A DNA stretch of 64,000 bases, from positions 1-64,000 of the forward strand of contig JARRQJ010000002.1 in the NCBI GenBank assembly GCA_037381915.1, in the 5' to 3' direction. Shown here in pieces: positions 53,523 through 62,234 of the stretch. The stretch's first letter is position 1; every line of letters starts with the position of its first letter. The notes below the pieces were generated by a model. The model ran no database searches. It was not told the DNA's origin and saw only the letters and a program-made list of their open reading frames with translations. The DNA comes from JARRQJ01 sp037381915. GTDB lineage: Bacteria > Pseudomonadota > Gammaproteobacteria > DRLM01. The translations under genes and the position numbers were made by a program.

Positions 53523-54160
53523 CCTGAAAGCCGCTCTTCGTGCAACCGCCCGTCGACCAGGCGCCAATGGCGATGCGCGACACGCTCCACCTGCTGCGGG
53601 TCATGACTGACCCACACGACGCCGACATCCCGCGTCTCGCGGTAATCCGCCACCAGGCTTTCGACGCACCGGACGTTGGACGGATCCAGGCCGGCGGTAG
53701 GTTCGTCGAGCAATAACACCCGGGCCTTTCCCATGAGTACCCGCAGCAAGGCCAATCTCTGGCGTTCGCCGGTCGACAACCGGCGCACCTCCGCCGTCAT
53801 CACCTTGCGCTCGAATCCCAGCTCCGCCAGCAGTGACTCGTCCACGCGCGGGAAGTGCTCTCCGACCCGATCGTGCCACCAGCCGCTTTCGGCGGCCAAC
53901 ATGGCGACGTTGCACCGCCATTGCATCGGCGCGAAGTCCTCGCATGCCACCCCATCCAATGTCACCCGACCCGAGTGCGGTTCCATATCGGCAAGGGCAC
54001 GCAGCAATAGGGTCTTGCCCGTTCCCGAGGCACCCGACAGGCATACGCACTCGCCCGCCGCCAGTGCAAAATCCACGGGACCGATATGCCGCACGCACAA
54101 AGAGCGTGCTTCCAAGCGTTTCAGACTGCTTCTCCCCGATTGTCGATTACATGAATCCAA
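53519..54160 (-). CDS. ABC transporter ATP-binding protein, FetA-like
   Basis: The 213-residue ATPase has Walker A 'LSGASGTGKTLLLRAL', signature 'RRLSTGERQRLALLRVLMGK', Walker B 'ARVLLLDEPTAGLDPSNV' and the H-loop 'VWVSHDPQQVERVA'. With the FetB-like permease it should form an exporter. The start is uncertain: the frame opens at a TTG at 54160, and no ATG exists near the conserved N-terminus; a GGGGAG site lies seven bases before a CTG twelve codons further in. The CDGSH gene is divergent on the other side. Confidence 0.88.
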   Translation of the reverse strand: MDSCNRQSGRSSLKRLEARSLCVRHIGPVDFALAAGECVCLSGASGTGKTLLLRALADMEPHSGRVTLDGVACEDFAPMQWRCNVAMLAAESGWWHDRVGEHFPRVDESLLAELGFERKVMTAEVRRLSTGERQRLALLRVLMGKARVLLLDEPTAGLDPSNVRCVESLVADYRETRDVGVVWVSHDPQQVERVAHRHWRLVDGRLHEERLSG

Positions 54161-54272
54161 TCAGCGTAGCCGATTCGCCGGGCGGGGGCACGTCTTGACA
54201 GTCACTGCTTGAGCGACTTAAATCTCCGCAAGTGATTCTCCCCTCCTCCATGCGGACACTCAGGAGCGCGCC

Positions 54273-54512
54273 ATGGCCGAACCCCGCATAGCGAAAACAT
54301 CCCCTTATATACTGCAACTGGAACCGGGCGACTATTGGTGGTGCGCCTGCGGGAAATCCACCAATCAACCCTTCTGCGACGGCTCCCACCAGGGCAGCGA
54401 ATTTTCCCCGGTCAAATTCACCATTACGTCCAAAGCCCCCGTGGTGCTCTGCGGCTGTAAACACACGGGGAACAAGCCCTTCTGCGACGGCACCCACAAC
54501 CGCCTCGGGTAA
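54273..54512 (+). CDS. Dual CDGSH iron-sulfur protein
   Basis: The 79-residue protein contains two CDGSH-type 2Fe-2S motifs: 'CACGKSTNQPFCDGSH' at about 24-39 and 'CGCKHTGNKPFCDGTH' at about 60-75, each with three cysteines and one histidine ligand. Such mini CDGSH proteins bind redox-active, labile clusters and are linked to iron and redox homeostasis. The gene is divergent from the FetAB-like exporter, a suggestive iron-related neighbourhood (inference). Confidence 0.94.
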   Translation: MAEPRIAKTSPYILQLEPGDYWWCACGKSTNQPFCDGSHQGSEFSPVKFTITSKAPVVLCGCKHTGNKPFCDGTHNRLG

Positions 54513-54603
54513 GCACCAACCGAGTGCGGCACCGGGCCCCTTCCCCGGCAGCCCGTCCCCCTGCGGCCATGCCTTGCTCGGCCCATGAGACTACTAGCGG
54601 CGG

Positions 54604-54632
54604 ACAAAAAAAGGGCGCCGCGAGGGCGCCCG
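54604..54632 (-). terminator. Intrinsic terminator of the glnK-amt operon
   Basis: On the minus strand GGGCGCC(CTCG)CGGCGCCC forms a stem, followed by TTTTTTT. It lies about 25 bases after the amt stop codon and fits a strong rho-independent terminator. Confidence 0.9.
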
Positions 54633-54654
54633 TCTATCAGGTAAATGGTCAATA

Positions 54655-55953
54655 TTAGAGGTTATAGCCACGCTCGTCGTGCAGAGCCAGATCCAGACCT
54701 TCGGTCTCCTGCTCTTCACTGACACGCAGACCCATCACCGCGTCGAGGATCTTCAGCAGTATGAAGCTGACCACGCCGTCGTAGACCACCGTCGTCAACA
54801 CGCCGATGGCCTGCTTGCCGAGCTGCGCACCCATGCTCACGCCGTCGGCCAGACCCGAACCGCCGAGGCCGGCGGCGACGCAGACGCCGGTGAGGAGGGC
54901 GCCGATGATACCGCCGATCGCATGAACGCCGAAGGCGTCGAGTGAGTCGTCATAACCCAGGGCGCGCTTCATGGTGGTGGCGGCGAAGAAGCAGCCCACA
55001 CCAGCGGCGGCACCGATGATCAGGGCGCCGATCGGACCCGCGGTACCGGAGGCCGGAGTAATGGCCACCAGACCGGCGACCGCCCCGGAGGCGATACCCA
55101 GGACGCTGGGCTTGCCGTGGGATATCCATTCGGCGAACATCCAGCCCAGGGCCGCAGTGGCGGTGGCGATCTGGGTCACCGCCATGGCCATGCCGGCGGT
55201 GCCGTCGGCGGCCAACTCGGAACCGGCGTTGAACCCGAACCAGCCCACCCACAGCAGGGACGCGCCCGCGACGGTGTAGCCCAGGTTATGGGGAGGCATG
55301 GGGGTGGTGGGATAGCCCTTGCGCTTGCCCAACACCAGTGCACACATCAGACCGGCGATACCGGCATTGATATGCACCACGGTGCCGCCGGCGAAATCCA
55401 GCACGCCCAGGCTGCCCAGGAAGCCGCCGCCCCACACCCAATGGCAGATGGGTGCATAGACCAGGACCAGCCACAGGCCCATGAACCACAGCATGGCGGA
55501 AAACTTCATGCGATCGGCGAAGGCACCGACGATCAGCGCCGGGGTGATAATGGCGAAGGTCATCTGGAAGGTCATGAATACCGTTTCGGGTATGGTGCCG
55601 CTGATGGAGTCGCGTATCCCGGCGAGGAAGGCTTTGCCCTCACCCCAGTAGGCGTTCATCGACCCGCCATCCCCGAAAGCGATGCTGTAACCCACTATCA
55701 TCCATATCACCGATATCAATGAGGTAATGGCGAAACACTGCATCAATACTGACAATACGTTCTTGGAGCGCACCATACCGGCATAGAACAAGGCCAGACC
55801 GGGAATGGTCATCATCAACACCAGGGCCGTAGACGTCAGCATCCACGCGGTATCGCCCGAATCGAGCTTGGGCGCATCCGCAAACGCCAAAGGCGACGCG
55901 AACAACGTCATCAAGAAAGCACACAGGCTCAGCAGACTTTTATTAAGCTTCAT
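54655..55953 (-). CDS. amtB: Ammonium transporter Amt
   Basis: This 432-residue protein starts with a signal peptide (MKLNKSLLSLCAFLMTLF...) and then 11 transmembrane helices of the Amt family, with 'FAGGTVVHINAGIAGLMCALVLGKR' and 'YDDSLDAFGVHAIGGIIGALLTGV' carrying the pore histidines. It imports ammonium and is inhibited by GlnK binding from the cytoplasm. It is downstream of glnK by 21 bases and ends at a strong terminator. Close to the nif genes, it would serve ammonium scavenging and recapture. Confidence 0.96.
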   Translation of the reverse strand: MKLNKSLLSLCAFLMTLFASPLAFADAPKLDSGDTAWMLTSTALVLMMTIPGLALFYAGMVRSKNVLSVLMQCFAITSLISVIWMIVGYSIAFGDGGSMNAYWGEGKAFLAGIRDSISGTIPETVFMTFQMTFAIITPALIVGAFADRMKFSAMLWFMGLWLVLVYAPICHWVWGGGFLGSLGVLDFAGGTVVHINAGIAGLMCALVLGKRKGYPTTPMPPHNLGYTVAGASLLWVGWFGFNAGSELAADGTAGMAMAVTQIATATAALGWMFAEWISHGKPSVLGIASGAVAGLVAITPASGTAGPIGALIIGAAAGVGCFFAATTMKRALGYDDSLDAFGVHAIGGIIGALLTGVCVAAGLGGSGLADGVSMGAQLGKQAIGVLTTVVYDGVVSFILLKILDAVMGLRVSEEQETEGLDLALHDERGYNL

Positions 55954-55974
55954 TTGACACCTCTCTCTTCATGT

Positions 55975-56313
55975 TTACAGCGCATCGGGACCAGTTTCAC
56001 CGGTACGGATCCGCATGGCCTGCTCTAGGTTGAACACAAAAATCTTCCCATCACCGATCTTGCCGGTGTTGGCGGACTTGGCGATGCTTTCCATGACCCG
56101 ATCGAGCAGACTGTCATCAACAGCCACCTCGAGCTTCACCTTGGGCAGAAAATCCACCACGTACTCCGCTCCGCGATACAACTCGGTATGTCCCTTTTGG
56201 CGACCGAAACCTTTCACCTCGGTCACCGTTATGCCCTGGACGCCGATCTCCGACAGGGACTCGCGGACATCGTCCAGTTTGAATGGTTTAATAATGGCTA
56301 CGACTAGCTTCAT
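55975..56313 (-). CDS. glnK: Nitrogen regulatory PII protein GlnK
   Basis: The 112-residue protein is a canonical PII trimer subunit: 'MKLVVAIIKPFKLDDVRESL', the T-loop 'GFGRQKGHTELYRGAEYVVDF' with the uridylylatable Tyr51, and 'KIGDGKIFVFNLEQAMRIRTGE' at the ATP site. It regulates Amt and nitrogen metabolism according to glutamine and 2-oxoglutarate. It leads the glnK-amt operon. The T-loop is intact, so uridylylation by GlnD is expected. Confidence 0.96.
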   Translation of the reverse strand: MKLVVAIIKPFKLDDVRESLSEIGVQGITVTEVKGFGRQKGHTELYRGAEYVVDFLPKVKLEVAVDDSLLDRVMESIAKSANTGKIGDGKIFVFNLEQAMRIRTGETGPDAL

Positions 56314-56437
56314 GGATATGTCTCCTCAGTCAGAAATCCCCGGCGCGGCATATAGGCCCTCCCATATCGTCGCCGCCGTCGCCCGGATCCCGTCAAACAA
56401 CACAATTGGGAATTTGTTATCACAGCATTCACCTCTA

Positions 56438-56453
56438 GGCACATTCCATGCCA
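56438..56453 (-). promoter_or_regulatory. Probable sigma-54 promoter of glnK-amt
   Basis: On the minus strand TGGCATGGAATGTGCC has GG and GC separated by exactly ten bases, the invariant -24/-12 spacing of sigma-54 promoters, and a nearly consensus TGGCA. The -12 half (GTGCC) is imperfect. It lies about 125 bases upstream of glnK, a position expected for NtrC-controlled expression. Confidence 0.55.
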
Positions 56454-56657
56454 CTCAAATAAAACTATATAAAACTTATAGTTGAATATTTCCGCCGTTG
56501 CGCCCAAACAGGGTGATGCACCACAATGGACACGGAAAAATTCGAATGCACCATATTTGTGCGAAATGCCGGGCTCCATTCGTCACCGGGTTGGTTTAGA
56601 CTGAAACGCAGCGTTTGGCCATCAATAAACAGCCCATTATTGGAAAGAGGAACGACC

Positions 56658-56948
56658 GTGATCGACCCTAAAATTCTCGACAATCTTGCCAGCCGGCTGA
56701 CGGCGGCCCTGCCGCCCGGGCTCAAGGAAATCAAACAGGACACGGAGAAGAATTTTCGCGCCATCCTGCAAAGCGCGTTCTCCAAACTCAACCTGGTCAC
56801 CCGGGAAGAGTTTGATGTACAAAGTGCAGTGCTGAGCCGCACCCGCGCCAAGGTGCAAGAACTGGAAGAACAAATCACCCAATTGGAAACCCGGCTCCAG
56901 TCCCGGAAACCCGGTGGCGACACGACCCACCCCTCCGGCGGTTTTTGA
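56658..56948 (+). CDS. ubiK: Ubiquinone biosynthesis accessory factor UbiK (BMFP)
   Basis: The 96-residue protein begins at a GTG (MIDPKILDNLASRLTAALPPG) with AAAGAGG upstream and ends in a coiled coil 'QELEEQITQLETRL'. It is the YqiC/BMFP family, which in enterobacteria helps the ubiquinone-synthesis complex and forms a trimer. Divergent from glnK and followed by comM, the conserved gammaproteobacterial order. The frame extends upstream to 56526 but without coding character. Confidence 0.92.
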   Translation: MIDPKILDNLASRLTAALPPGLKEIKQDTEKNFRAILQSAFSKLNLVTREEFDVQSAVLSRTRAKVQELEEQITQLETRLQSRKPGGDTTHPSGGF

Positions 56949-57055
56949 CAAACAGGCCGCGAAGCGATTAGAAATAACTGACCGAACAGTCCGCCGCCAC
57001 GGATGGGCGTCACCGGACTGGCGGTATGACGTATCAGCTAGAAGGAAAGGATTCC

Positions 57056-58585
57056 TTGTCTCTTGCAGTCATATACAGCCGTGCTCAAGATGGCATCAGT
57101 GCCCCGCTGGTCACGGTGGAAGTCCACCTTGCCAACGGCCTGCCGAGCCTGTCCATCGTCGGCCTCCCCGAAACCACCGTCAAGGAAAGTAAAGACCGGG
57201 TGCGCGCCGCGCTGCTTAACGCCCGGTTCGAATTTCCCGCACGGCGCATTACCGTGAACCTGGCGCCGGCCGACCTTCCCAAGGAAGGCGGCCGCTTCGA
57301 TCTGCCCATCGCCCTGGGAATACTTGCCGCGTCGGGGCAGATCCCGGCGAACCGACTCCATAGTTACGAATTCATCGGCGAGCTGGCATTGACCGGGGAA
57401 CTGCGGGGCATCCGCGGGGCGCTATGCGCGGCGATTCGCAGCCGTGACGCCGGGCGCAGCCTGCTGCTGCCAGCGATCAACGCCGACGAGGCTGCCCTGG
57501 TGCGCGACGCCCGCGTCCTGGGCGCGCCGCACCTCTTGGAAGTTTGCGCCTACCTGCATGGCACGGCGCAACTTGCACCGCAGCCGCGCACCGTTCCCCT
57601 CGCGACCGCAGTGAACGACGGTGACCTGGCCGAAGTCCACGGCCAACATCACGCCAAACGCGCCTTGGAAATCGCCGCGGCGGGCGGGCACAACCTGTTG
57701 ATGCTCGGCCCGCCCGGAACGGGCAAGACGATGCTGGCGAATCGCCTGACCTCCATTCTCGCCCCCATGACGGAGACCGAAGCATTGGAATCCGCCGCCA
57801 TCGCCTCCATCGGCGACCAGGGCTTCACCACGGCCCAGTGGGGTGTCCGACCGTTTCGCGCCCCGCATCACACCGCCTCCGGGGTGGCGCTGGTGGGGGG
57901 CGGTTCGCAGCCACGGCCCGGCGAAATCTCTCTTGCCCATCATGGCGTGCTGTTTTTAGACGAACTGCCCGAATTCGATCGGCGCGTGCTGGAGGTCCTG
58001 CGCGAACCCCTGGAATCGGGCCGGATCGTTATCTCCCGGGCCGCCCGCCAGGCGGAATTTCCGGCGCGTTTCCAATTGATTGCGGCCATGAATCCCTGTC
58101 CCTGCGGCTATCTGGGCGACCCGAGCGGACGCTGCCATTGCACCGCGGAACAGGTACAGCGCTATCGCGCCCGCGTATCCGGCCCTCTACTGGACCGCAT
58201 CGATCTGCATGTGGAAGTGCCGAAAGTGCCGCAGAGGACGCTGGCGAAAACGGAGACAAGCGCTGCCACCAGTGCCGAACTGCGGCAGCGCGTAGAAGCC
58301 GCCTGCAAGATACAACGGGAACGAACGGGGAAACTGAACCACGCGATGTCGCCCAGGGAGATCGAGCTTTATTGCGACTTAGACGGAAAAACCGCCGATC
58401 TCCTGGAGCAGGCCGTGGAGAGATTAGGGCTGTCCGCTCGCGCCTATCATAGGATCATCAAGGTCGCCCGGACCATCGCCGACCTGGCCGGATCTCCCGC
58501 TATAGAGACGATGCACATCAGTGAAGCGATCTCATACAGACAGATGGACCGCCAGGCGTTACCTGCATTCGCCCTCAAACAGTGA
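57056..58585 (+). CDS. comM: YifB/ComM family Mg-chelatase-like AAA+ helicase
   Basis: This 509-residue protein has an N-terminal Lon-protease-like domain ('VTVEVHLANGLPSLSIVGLP', 'INLAPADLPKEGG' type), Walker A 'LMLGPPGTGKTMLANRL', Walker B 'GVLFLDELPEFDR' and 'MNPCPCGYLGDP', with zinc-finger-like cysteines, then the C-terminal helical region. ComM is a branch-migration helicase for natural transformation in several bacteria. The start is assigned to TTG at 57056, because AGGAAAGG lies five bases upstream and the protein then begins SLAVIYSRAQDG like its relatives; ATG 57026 lacks such a site. Confidence 0.94.
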   Translation: MSLAVIYSRAQDGISAPLVTVEVHLANGLPSLSIVGLPETTVKESKDRVRAALLNARFEFPARRITVNLAPADLPKEGGRFDLPIALGILAASGQIPANRLHSYEFIGELALTGELRGIRGALCAAIRSRDAGRSLLLPAINADEAALVRDARVLGAPHLLEVCAYLHGTAQLAPQPRTVPLATAVNDGDLAEVHGQHHAKRALEIAAAGGHNLLMLGPPGTGKTMLANRLTSILAPMTETEALESAAIASIGDQGFTTAQWGVRPFRAPHHTASGVALVGGGSQPRPGEISLAHHGVLFLDELPEFDRRVLEVLREPLESGRIVISRAARQAEFPARFQLIAAMNPCPCGYLGDPSGRCHCTAEQVQRYRARVSGPLLDRIDLHVEVPKVPQRTLAKTETSAATSAELRQRVEAACKIQRERTGKLNHAMSPREIELYCDLDGKTADLLEQAVERLGLSARAYHRIIKVARTIADLAGSPAIETMHISEAISYRQMDRQALPAFALKQ

Positions 58586-58775
58586 TCGAGCCGAGGGGCA
58601 GGCCCTCATGCACTGACCACCGGCCCAATTCGCCTTTGACGGCAGCTAACCGGGCTCGCCGACCGCCTGAACGCGTTCTGATCGCCGGACGCACGTCGCT
58701 TCCGGCGCCGCGTGAATTCATGGTTCCGGTGCTCCGCCGCTTCCGGGAGTCGGGGAGGGCTATAACGCCAGCCGG

Positions 58776-59327
58776 TCAGCTCGCCGCTCCGTCCTCCTCG
58801 GGGCCGAAACACTGAGAGTAATCGCTGCAGACGCTGCAACTCGGCGCCTTGCAGACGCTGACCTGCATGCGCTCGCAAATCTGCTTGTAGAAAAACTTCT
58901 TCCATTTCATATTGCCCGCATTCTTGTCATGGAGCGTCGTGAAATGGACACGCAATAATTCCGACAATACTGCGCGATTCGGCAGCCCCATGTCCTGCCA
59001 CAGATGATTCTCGCCGAAGCAAGCGGTGGCGACGGCACAGGCGAGCCATTCGGTCACCTCGCCATCGTCGGCGCGGTGATCACGCAGCAGCTCCACCAGG
59101 TCGTTGAATTCATCCAATCCTTCATCGCCATCCCTTTCGCCCGTGATAGGGCAGACCTTGTCAGGTAAATAACGATCGTAGAGACGGCGCAACGCGGCGC
59201 CGCGCACCCCACGCACACGAAAGCGGGCCGTCACGCCGCGAAATGCCAGAGCCTCAATGTCGACATCGGACGCTGACGGCGTTGCGGACGCAAAACGCCG
59301 GCGATCCGAAACCGCCGCGGACTCCAT
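58776..59327 (-). CDS. nifQ: Nitrogen fixation protein NifQ
   Basis: The 183-residue protein has the NifQ C-terminal cysteine signature C-x4-C-x2-C-x5-C in 'CKAPSCSVCSDYSQC', plus the 'HLWQDMGLPNRAVLSELL' helix that precedes it. NifQ carries molybdenum toward FeMo-cofactor synthesis. The start at 59327 lies three bases after the fdxB stop codon; an upstream in-frame extension overlaps fdxB and is not used. It is probably the last gene of the nif operon and is convergent with comM. Confidence 0.92.
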   Translation of the reverse strand: MESAAVSDRRRFASATPSASDVDIEALAFRGVTARFRVRGVRGAALRRLYDRYLPDKVCPITGERDGDEGLDEFNDLVELLRDHRADDGEVTEWLACAVATACFGENHLWQDMGLPNRAVLSELLRVHFTTLHDKNAGNMKWKKFFYKQICERMQVSVCKAPSCSVCSDYSQCFGPEEDGAAS

Positions 59328-59329
59328 GC

Positions 59330-59656
59330 TTAACCCGCCTCCGCCGTCATGGGGGCATGTGTATAACATTGTTTGGGACAGATCTTGGCGCAAGCCTCGC
59401 AACCGACGCAATTTTTTTGGTTGGCGATGGTCATGATCTTCTTTTCGTATTCCTCGTCTTCATCTTCCGCATCAAGACCATTGAATGGAATTATCTCGCC
59501 GTCCTCGTTTAGGCCGACAAGCTGCAACACCTCCCGGCCGCATACACGAAAACAGCGCCCGCAGCCGATGCATTTCTCGTCGTTGATCTCCTTAACGAAC
59601 TTGGGCGTCCAGCTGCGCCCGTCGGGCATGGTGACGGTAACGGTAGCTTCGCTCAT
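59330..59656 (-). CDS. fdxB: Nif-specific ferredoxin III (FdxB)
   Basis: The 108-residue protein has two 4Fe-4S motifs: 'CIGCGRCFRVCGREV' (followed by a long insert) and 'CVGCEACAKICPKQC'. The spacing and the acidic middle segment 'DAEDEDEEYEKK' match the nif-specific ferredoxin III subgroup, thought to supply electrons to nitrogen fixation or cofactor assembly. It sits three bases after DUF683 and three bases before nifQ, in a tightly packed operon. Confidence 0.94.
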   Translation of the reverse strand: MSEATVTVTMPDGRSWTPKFVKEINDEKCIGCGRCFRVCGREVLQLVGLNEDGEIIPFNGLDAEDEDEEYEKKIMTIANQKNCVGCEACAKICPKQCYTHAPMTAEAG

Positions 59657-59659
59657 GAC

Positions 59660-59938
59660 TTAGCCGCCCGCGTTGGCCAATCGGCTGCGCGCTTCCGTCA
59701 GGCTTTTATAGGCCTGATAGGCCTGTTCCGCCACCTCGGGAATCTGCTCCCAACCGATAGGCAGATCCTCTGCCAGATCATGCAGGTTCATCTTCAGATT
59801 GGTGGCCCGTGCGTTCAATTTCTTGACCTCCTTCTTCAGGGCCTCCAGATCAACGGGTGCATTTTGCTCTTGCATATACTCCTCCCAATGCGCGACTTCA
59901 GACATCGCGTAATCCAAGTGATCGATAGCTAAACTCAT
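59660..59938 (-). CDS. DUF683/CCE_0567-type nif-associated protein
   Basis: The 92-residue helical protein contains 'LEALKKEVKKLNARATNLKMNLHDLAEDLP' (the DUF683 core) and 'EQIPEVAEQAYQAYKSL'. This small metal-binding family occurs only beside nifX and the DUF269 protein in diazotrophs; its role in nitrogenase maturation is not established. The gene is 10 bases after DUF269 and three before fdxB, all in one transcript. Confidence 0.9.
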   Translation of the reverse strand: MSLAIDHLDYAMSEVAHWEEYMQEQNAPVDLEALKKEVKKLNARATNLKMNLHDLAEDLPIGWEQIPEVAEQAYQAYKSLTEARSRLANAGG

Positions 59939-59948
59939 ATCCGCCTCC

Positions 59949-60422
59949 TCAGCCGTATTTGGCCACTTCGGTGAATTTGTTGATCATCTCCACGCCTGCC
60001 GCCACCAGCTTCTCGCCCTCCGCAGCCATCTTCTCCATAGTGGGAAAACCGAAGCGGTGCACGTCGCGCAGATGCTTGTTGACGATGATCAACCGCCCGG
60101 CAGTAAGGATCATCCGGCCGAAGCCTTCGTGGCTCATCTTCATCATGGGCGCCACCATGACGCCGGTGGCCCGCTCCACCGCCATACCCACCGCAGAATA
60201 GAACAGTTCCAGACGCCACAGCGTCTCCGGATCGGGATCGCCGATGATCGGTATTTCCTTGCGCTTTTCCTTATCGAGGATGTAGGGTTCCAGCAACATC
60301 TCGTCGCTCTTCTTGTCCCAGCTACCGTGGGTATCCTGGGCGCGCCACTGCTTGACCAGCTCCTTGATGAATGGGGATTCCATAGGCGAGTCAACCGCCG
60401 CCATCGCTTGCGCCTCGTTCAT
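59949..60422 (-). CDS. NifX-associated nitrogen fixation protein (DUF269)
   Basis: The 157-residue protein begins MNEAQAMAAVDSPMESPFIK and has the DUF269 core 'FIKELVKQWRAQDTHGSWD' and 'KMSHEGFGRMILTAGRLIIVNKHLRDVHRFGF'. It is found next to nifX in most diazotrophs; its function is unknown but tied to FeMo-co assembly. Its ATG overlaps the nifX stop by four bases, consistent with coupled translation. An upstream open frame overlaps nifX and is not used. Confidence 0.93.
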   Translation of the reverse strand: MNEAQAMAAVDSPMESPFIKELVKQWRAQDTHGSWDKKSDEMLLEPYILDKEKRKEIPIIGDPDPETLWRLELFYSAVGMAVERATGVMVAPMMKMSHEGFGRMILTAGRLIIVNKHLRDVHRFGFPTMEKMAAEGEKLVAAGVEMINKFTEVAKYG

Positions 60423-60826
60423 GGCTCCACCTCCTCGGCAAAATCGAATGTCCGTTCCTGGCCCTTGAGCAGCGCCTTGCGCAACCACGGCGGCGGCGTG
60501 CCGTTCAATACCCCTTGCAGTTTGACCAGGATGTCATCGATCACTTCCGGCTCCTGGACCTTGATAGGGTGAATATTCTTGGCCACCACCCGCGCCGCAC
60601 CCGAGCCGCCAATGGCCGCCACATAGAGGATCGCGCAGTCCTTAATCGCTTCCAACTTGGGGGCCAGCTTGTCCTCGTTGCCGTCTTCCTGGAGGTCACC
60701 GTCGAACTGGATTGCCTCGATGAAGCGCGCGTCGTCCGCCGCCACGTCGTAGATGGCGATGTTCTTCGCCCAGCCAAAATGGGCGTCGACCCGCTTCATG
60801 TCTTGTGTGCAAAATGCCACTTTCAT
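60419..60826 (-). CDS. nifX: Nitrogen fixation protein NifX
   Basis: The 135-residue protein begins MKVAFCTQDMKRVDAHFGWA, the NifX/NifB C-terminal-like domain that binds NifB-co and its precursors, with 'LYVAAIGGSGAARVVAKNIHPIKV' in the core. It holds FeMo-co intermediates for transfer to NifEN. GGAGG lies a few bases upstream of ATG 60826. It is placed 37 bases after nifN and overlaps DUF269 by ATGA. Confidence 0.94.
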   Translation of the reverse strand: MKVAFCTQDMKRVDAHFGWAKNIAIYDVAADDARFIEAIQFDGDLQEDGNEDKLAPKLEAIKDCAILYVAAIGGSGAARVVAKNIHPIKVQEPEVIDDILVKLQGVLNGTPPPWLRKALLKGQERTFDFAEEVEP

Positions 60827-60863
60827 ATAACCTCCACTTGAAAAACGTTCACCAGAGCCACTG

Positions 60864-62231
60864 TTAATGAGCCGCAGCCGACGTACAACTTCCACATGTC
60901 GCTCCCTCGGATGCAGACTGGCGCCAATCGTCCGGGCCGGGCTCGTGGGCCGCCGCCATGAACATATTGGCCACTTGAAAAATCAGGTCCCGCATACCGC
61001 GGTAACCCACCATGACCTGATGGGCCGCGCCCAACCGGTCGAACATCGGGATACCCATGCGCAGAAACGGGGTCTCCAACCGCTCCGCCATCTGGCGGCC
61101 GTGGGAATGGGTCACCAATAAATCGCAACCCTGGGCCCGCTGTTCGAGATCTTCCAGGTCGCCGATCAACACCTCCTCGGCGGGCAACTTCTCCAACAGG
61201 GGTGACTGGGTAGTGGTCACCACCGCAGTCAGCTCCGCGCCCATGCCGGCGAGCAAATTGCCGACTCCCCACAGCAGATCCGGCTCGGCGCCGATGGCGA
61301 TCTTCTTGCCGCCTAGATAGAAATGCGCGTCCAGCATGGCATCCACCAGTTGGCTGCGTTGGCGGCGGTATTTGTTGGGTGCCGGTCGGCCTGATTTCTC
61401 GGTCAGCAGCGTCATCAAGCAATCGTTGCCGTCCAGACCGGTGAGATTGTCCAACATTTCGAACGGGACATCGCACTTGTCCCGCAGGGCCTGCGCCGCC
61501 TCGCGCATGTGTTCGCCCACGGCGAGGGTAAATTCCGAACGACCCGTGGCACGCAGTTCCGCCACGCTGGTCCCACCCAAGGTGGTAGGGCTGAAGTTAT
61601 CGGGTACATGACCGTCCATGGAACCAGAGAGGTCGGGCAGGATGATCGGCGTGAAGCCGAAGGCCTCCACGATTTCGCGCAGCTCCTCAATGTCGCCGGG
61701 GGTGAGATGGCTGCCGGCCAGCAGGTTCACCTGCCCCTGCACCGTCTTTCCGGGCTCGGCCAGTTCCGTCACCAGCTTGGCGACCGCCTTCGCCCAGCCA
61801 TCCTGGAAAGCACCCACGTAATCCGGCGTAGACACATATACTAGCGCCACATCAGCCAGCTCCGGGTGCTTGTTGCGGATTAGAGTGAGATAACCATCCA
61901 CGTCATCGCCCTTGGTTTCCGTGAGACCGGTGGAGGCGATGCCGATGATGGCGGGCTTGGCGCGCTTATGGATATTGAGGACGGCCTGTTCCACATTCTC
62001 CATGCCGCCCATAATAGTGGTGGCCTCGTTCATGGCGGTGGTCTGCATAGGCACCGCTTCCTTGAAGTGGCGCACGAACAGCACCAAGCCGAAGGCGGTG
62101 CAGCCTTGCGAGCCGTGCAGGGTCGGCATGCAGTTGTCCAGCCCCATGAAGGCCAGGGCCGCGCCGATGGGCTGGCTCATCTTCAGCGGATTGACCGCGC
62201 AGGACTTCTTGATGTGGGTGACGTTGGCCAT
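60864..62231 (-). CDS. nifN: Nitrogenase cofactor scaffold subunit NifN
   Basis: This 455-residue protein is a homologue of NifK. It has 'KSCAVNPLKMSQPIGAALAF' with the P-cluster-like cysteine region, 'HGSQGCTAFGLVLFVRHFKE' and 'TETKGDDVDGYLTLIRN', and later 'YRRQRSQLVDAMLDAHFYLG'. With NifE it forms the scaffold on which FeMo-co is matured. It ends with a Cys-containing tail 'ATCGSCTSAAAH', an unusual C-terminus. It follows nifE by three bases. Confidence 0.96.
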   Translation of the reverse strand: MANVTHIKKSCAVNPLKMSQPIGAALAFMGLDNCMPTLHGSQGCTAFGLVLFVRHFKEAVPMQTTAMNEATTIMGGMENVEQAVLNIHKRAKPAIIGIASTGLTETKGDDVDGYLTLIRNKHPELADVALVYVSTPDYVGAFQDGWAKAVAKLVTELAEPGKTVQGQVNLLAGSHLTPGDIEELREIVEAFGFTPIILPDLSGSMDGHVPDNFSPTTLGGTSVAELRATGRSEFTLAVGEHMREAAQALRDKCDVPFEMLDNLTGLDGNDCLMTLLTEKSGRPAPNKYRRQRSQLVDAMLDAHFYLGGKKIAIGAEPDLLWGVGNLLAGMGAELTAVVTTTQSPLLEKLPAEEVLIGDLEDLEQRAQGCDLLVTHSHGRQMAERLETPFLRMGIPMFDRLGAAHQVMVGYRGMRDLIFQVANMFMAAAHEPGPDDWRQSASEGATCGSCTSAAAH

Positions 62232-62234
62232 GGA

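Noticed and set aside
58582..58815. Short open frame after comM on the plus strand
   Set aside because: It has no ribosome-binding site, overlaps the 3' end of nifQ on the other strand, and shows low-complexity Arg/Pro composition.
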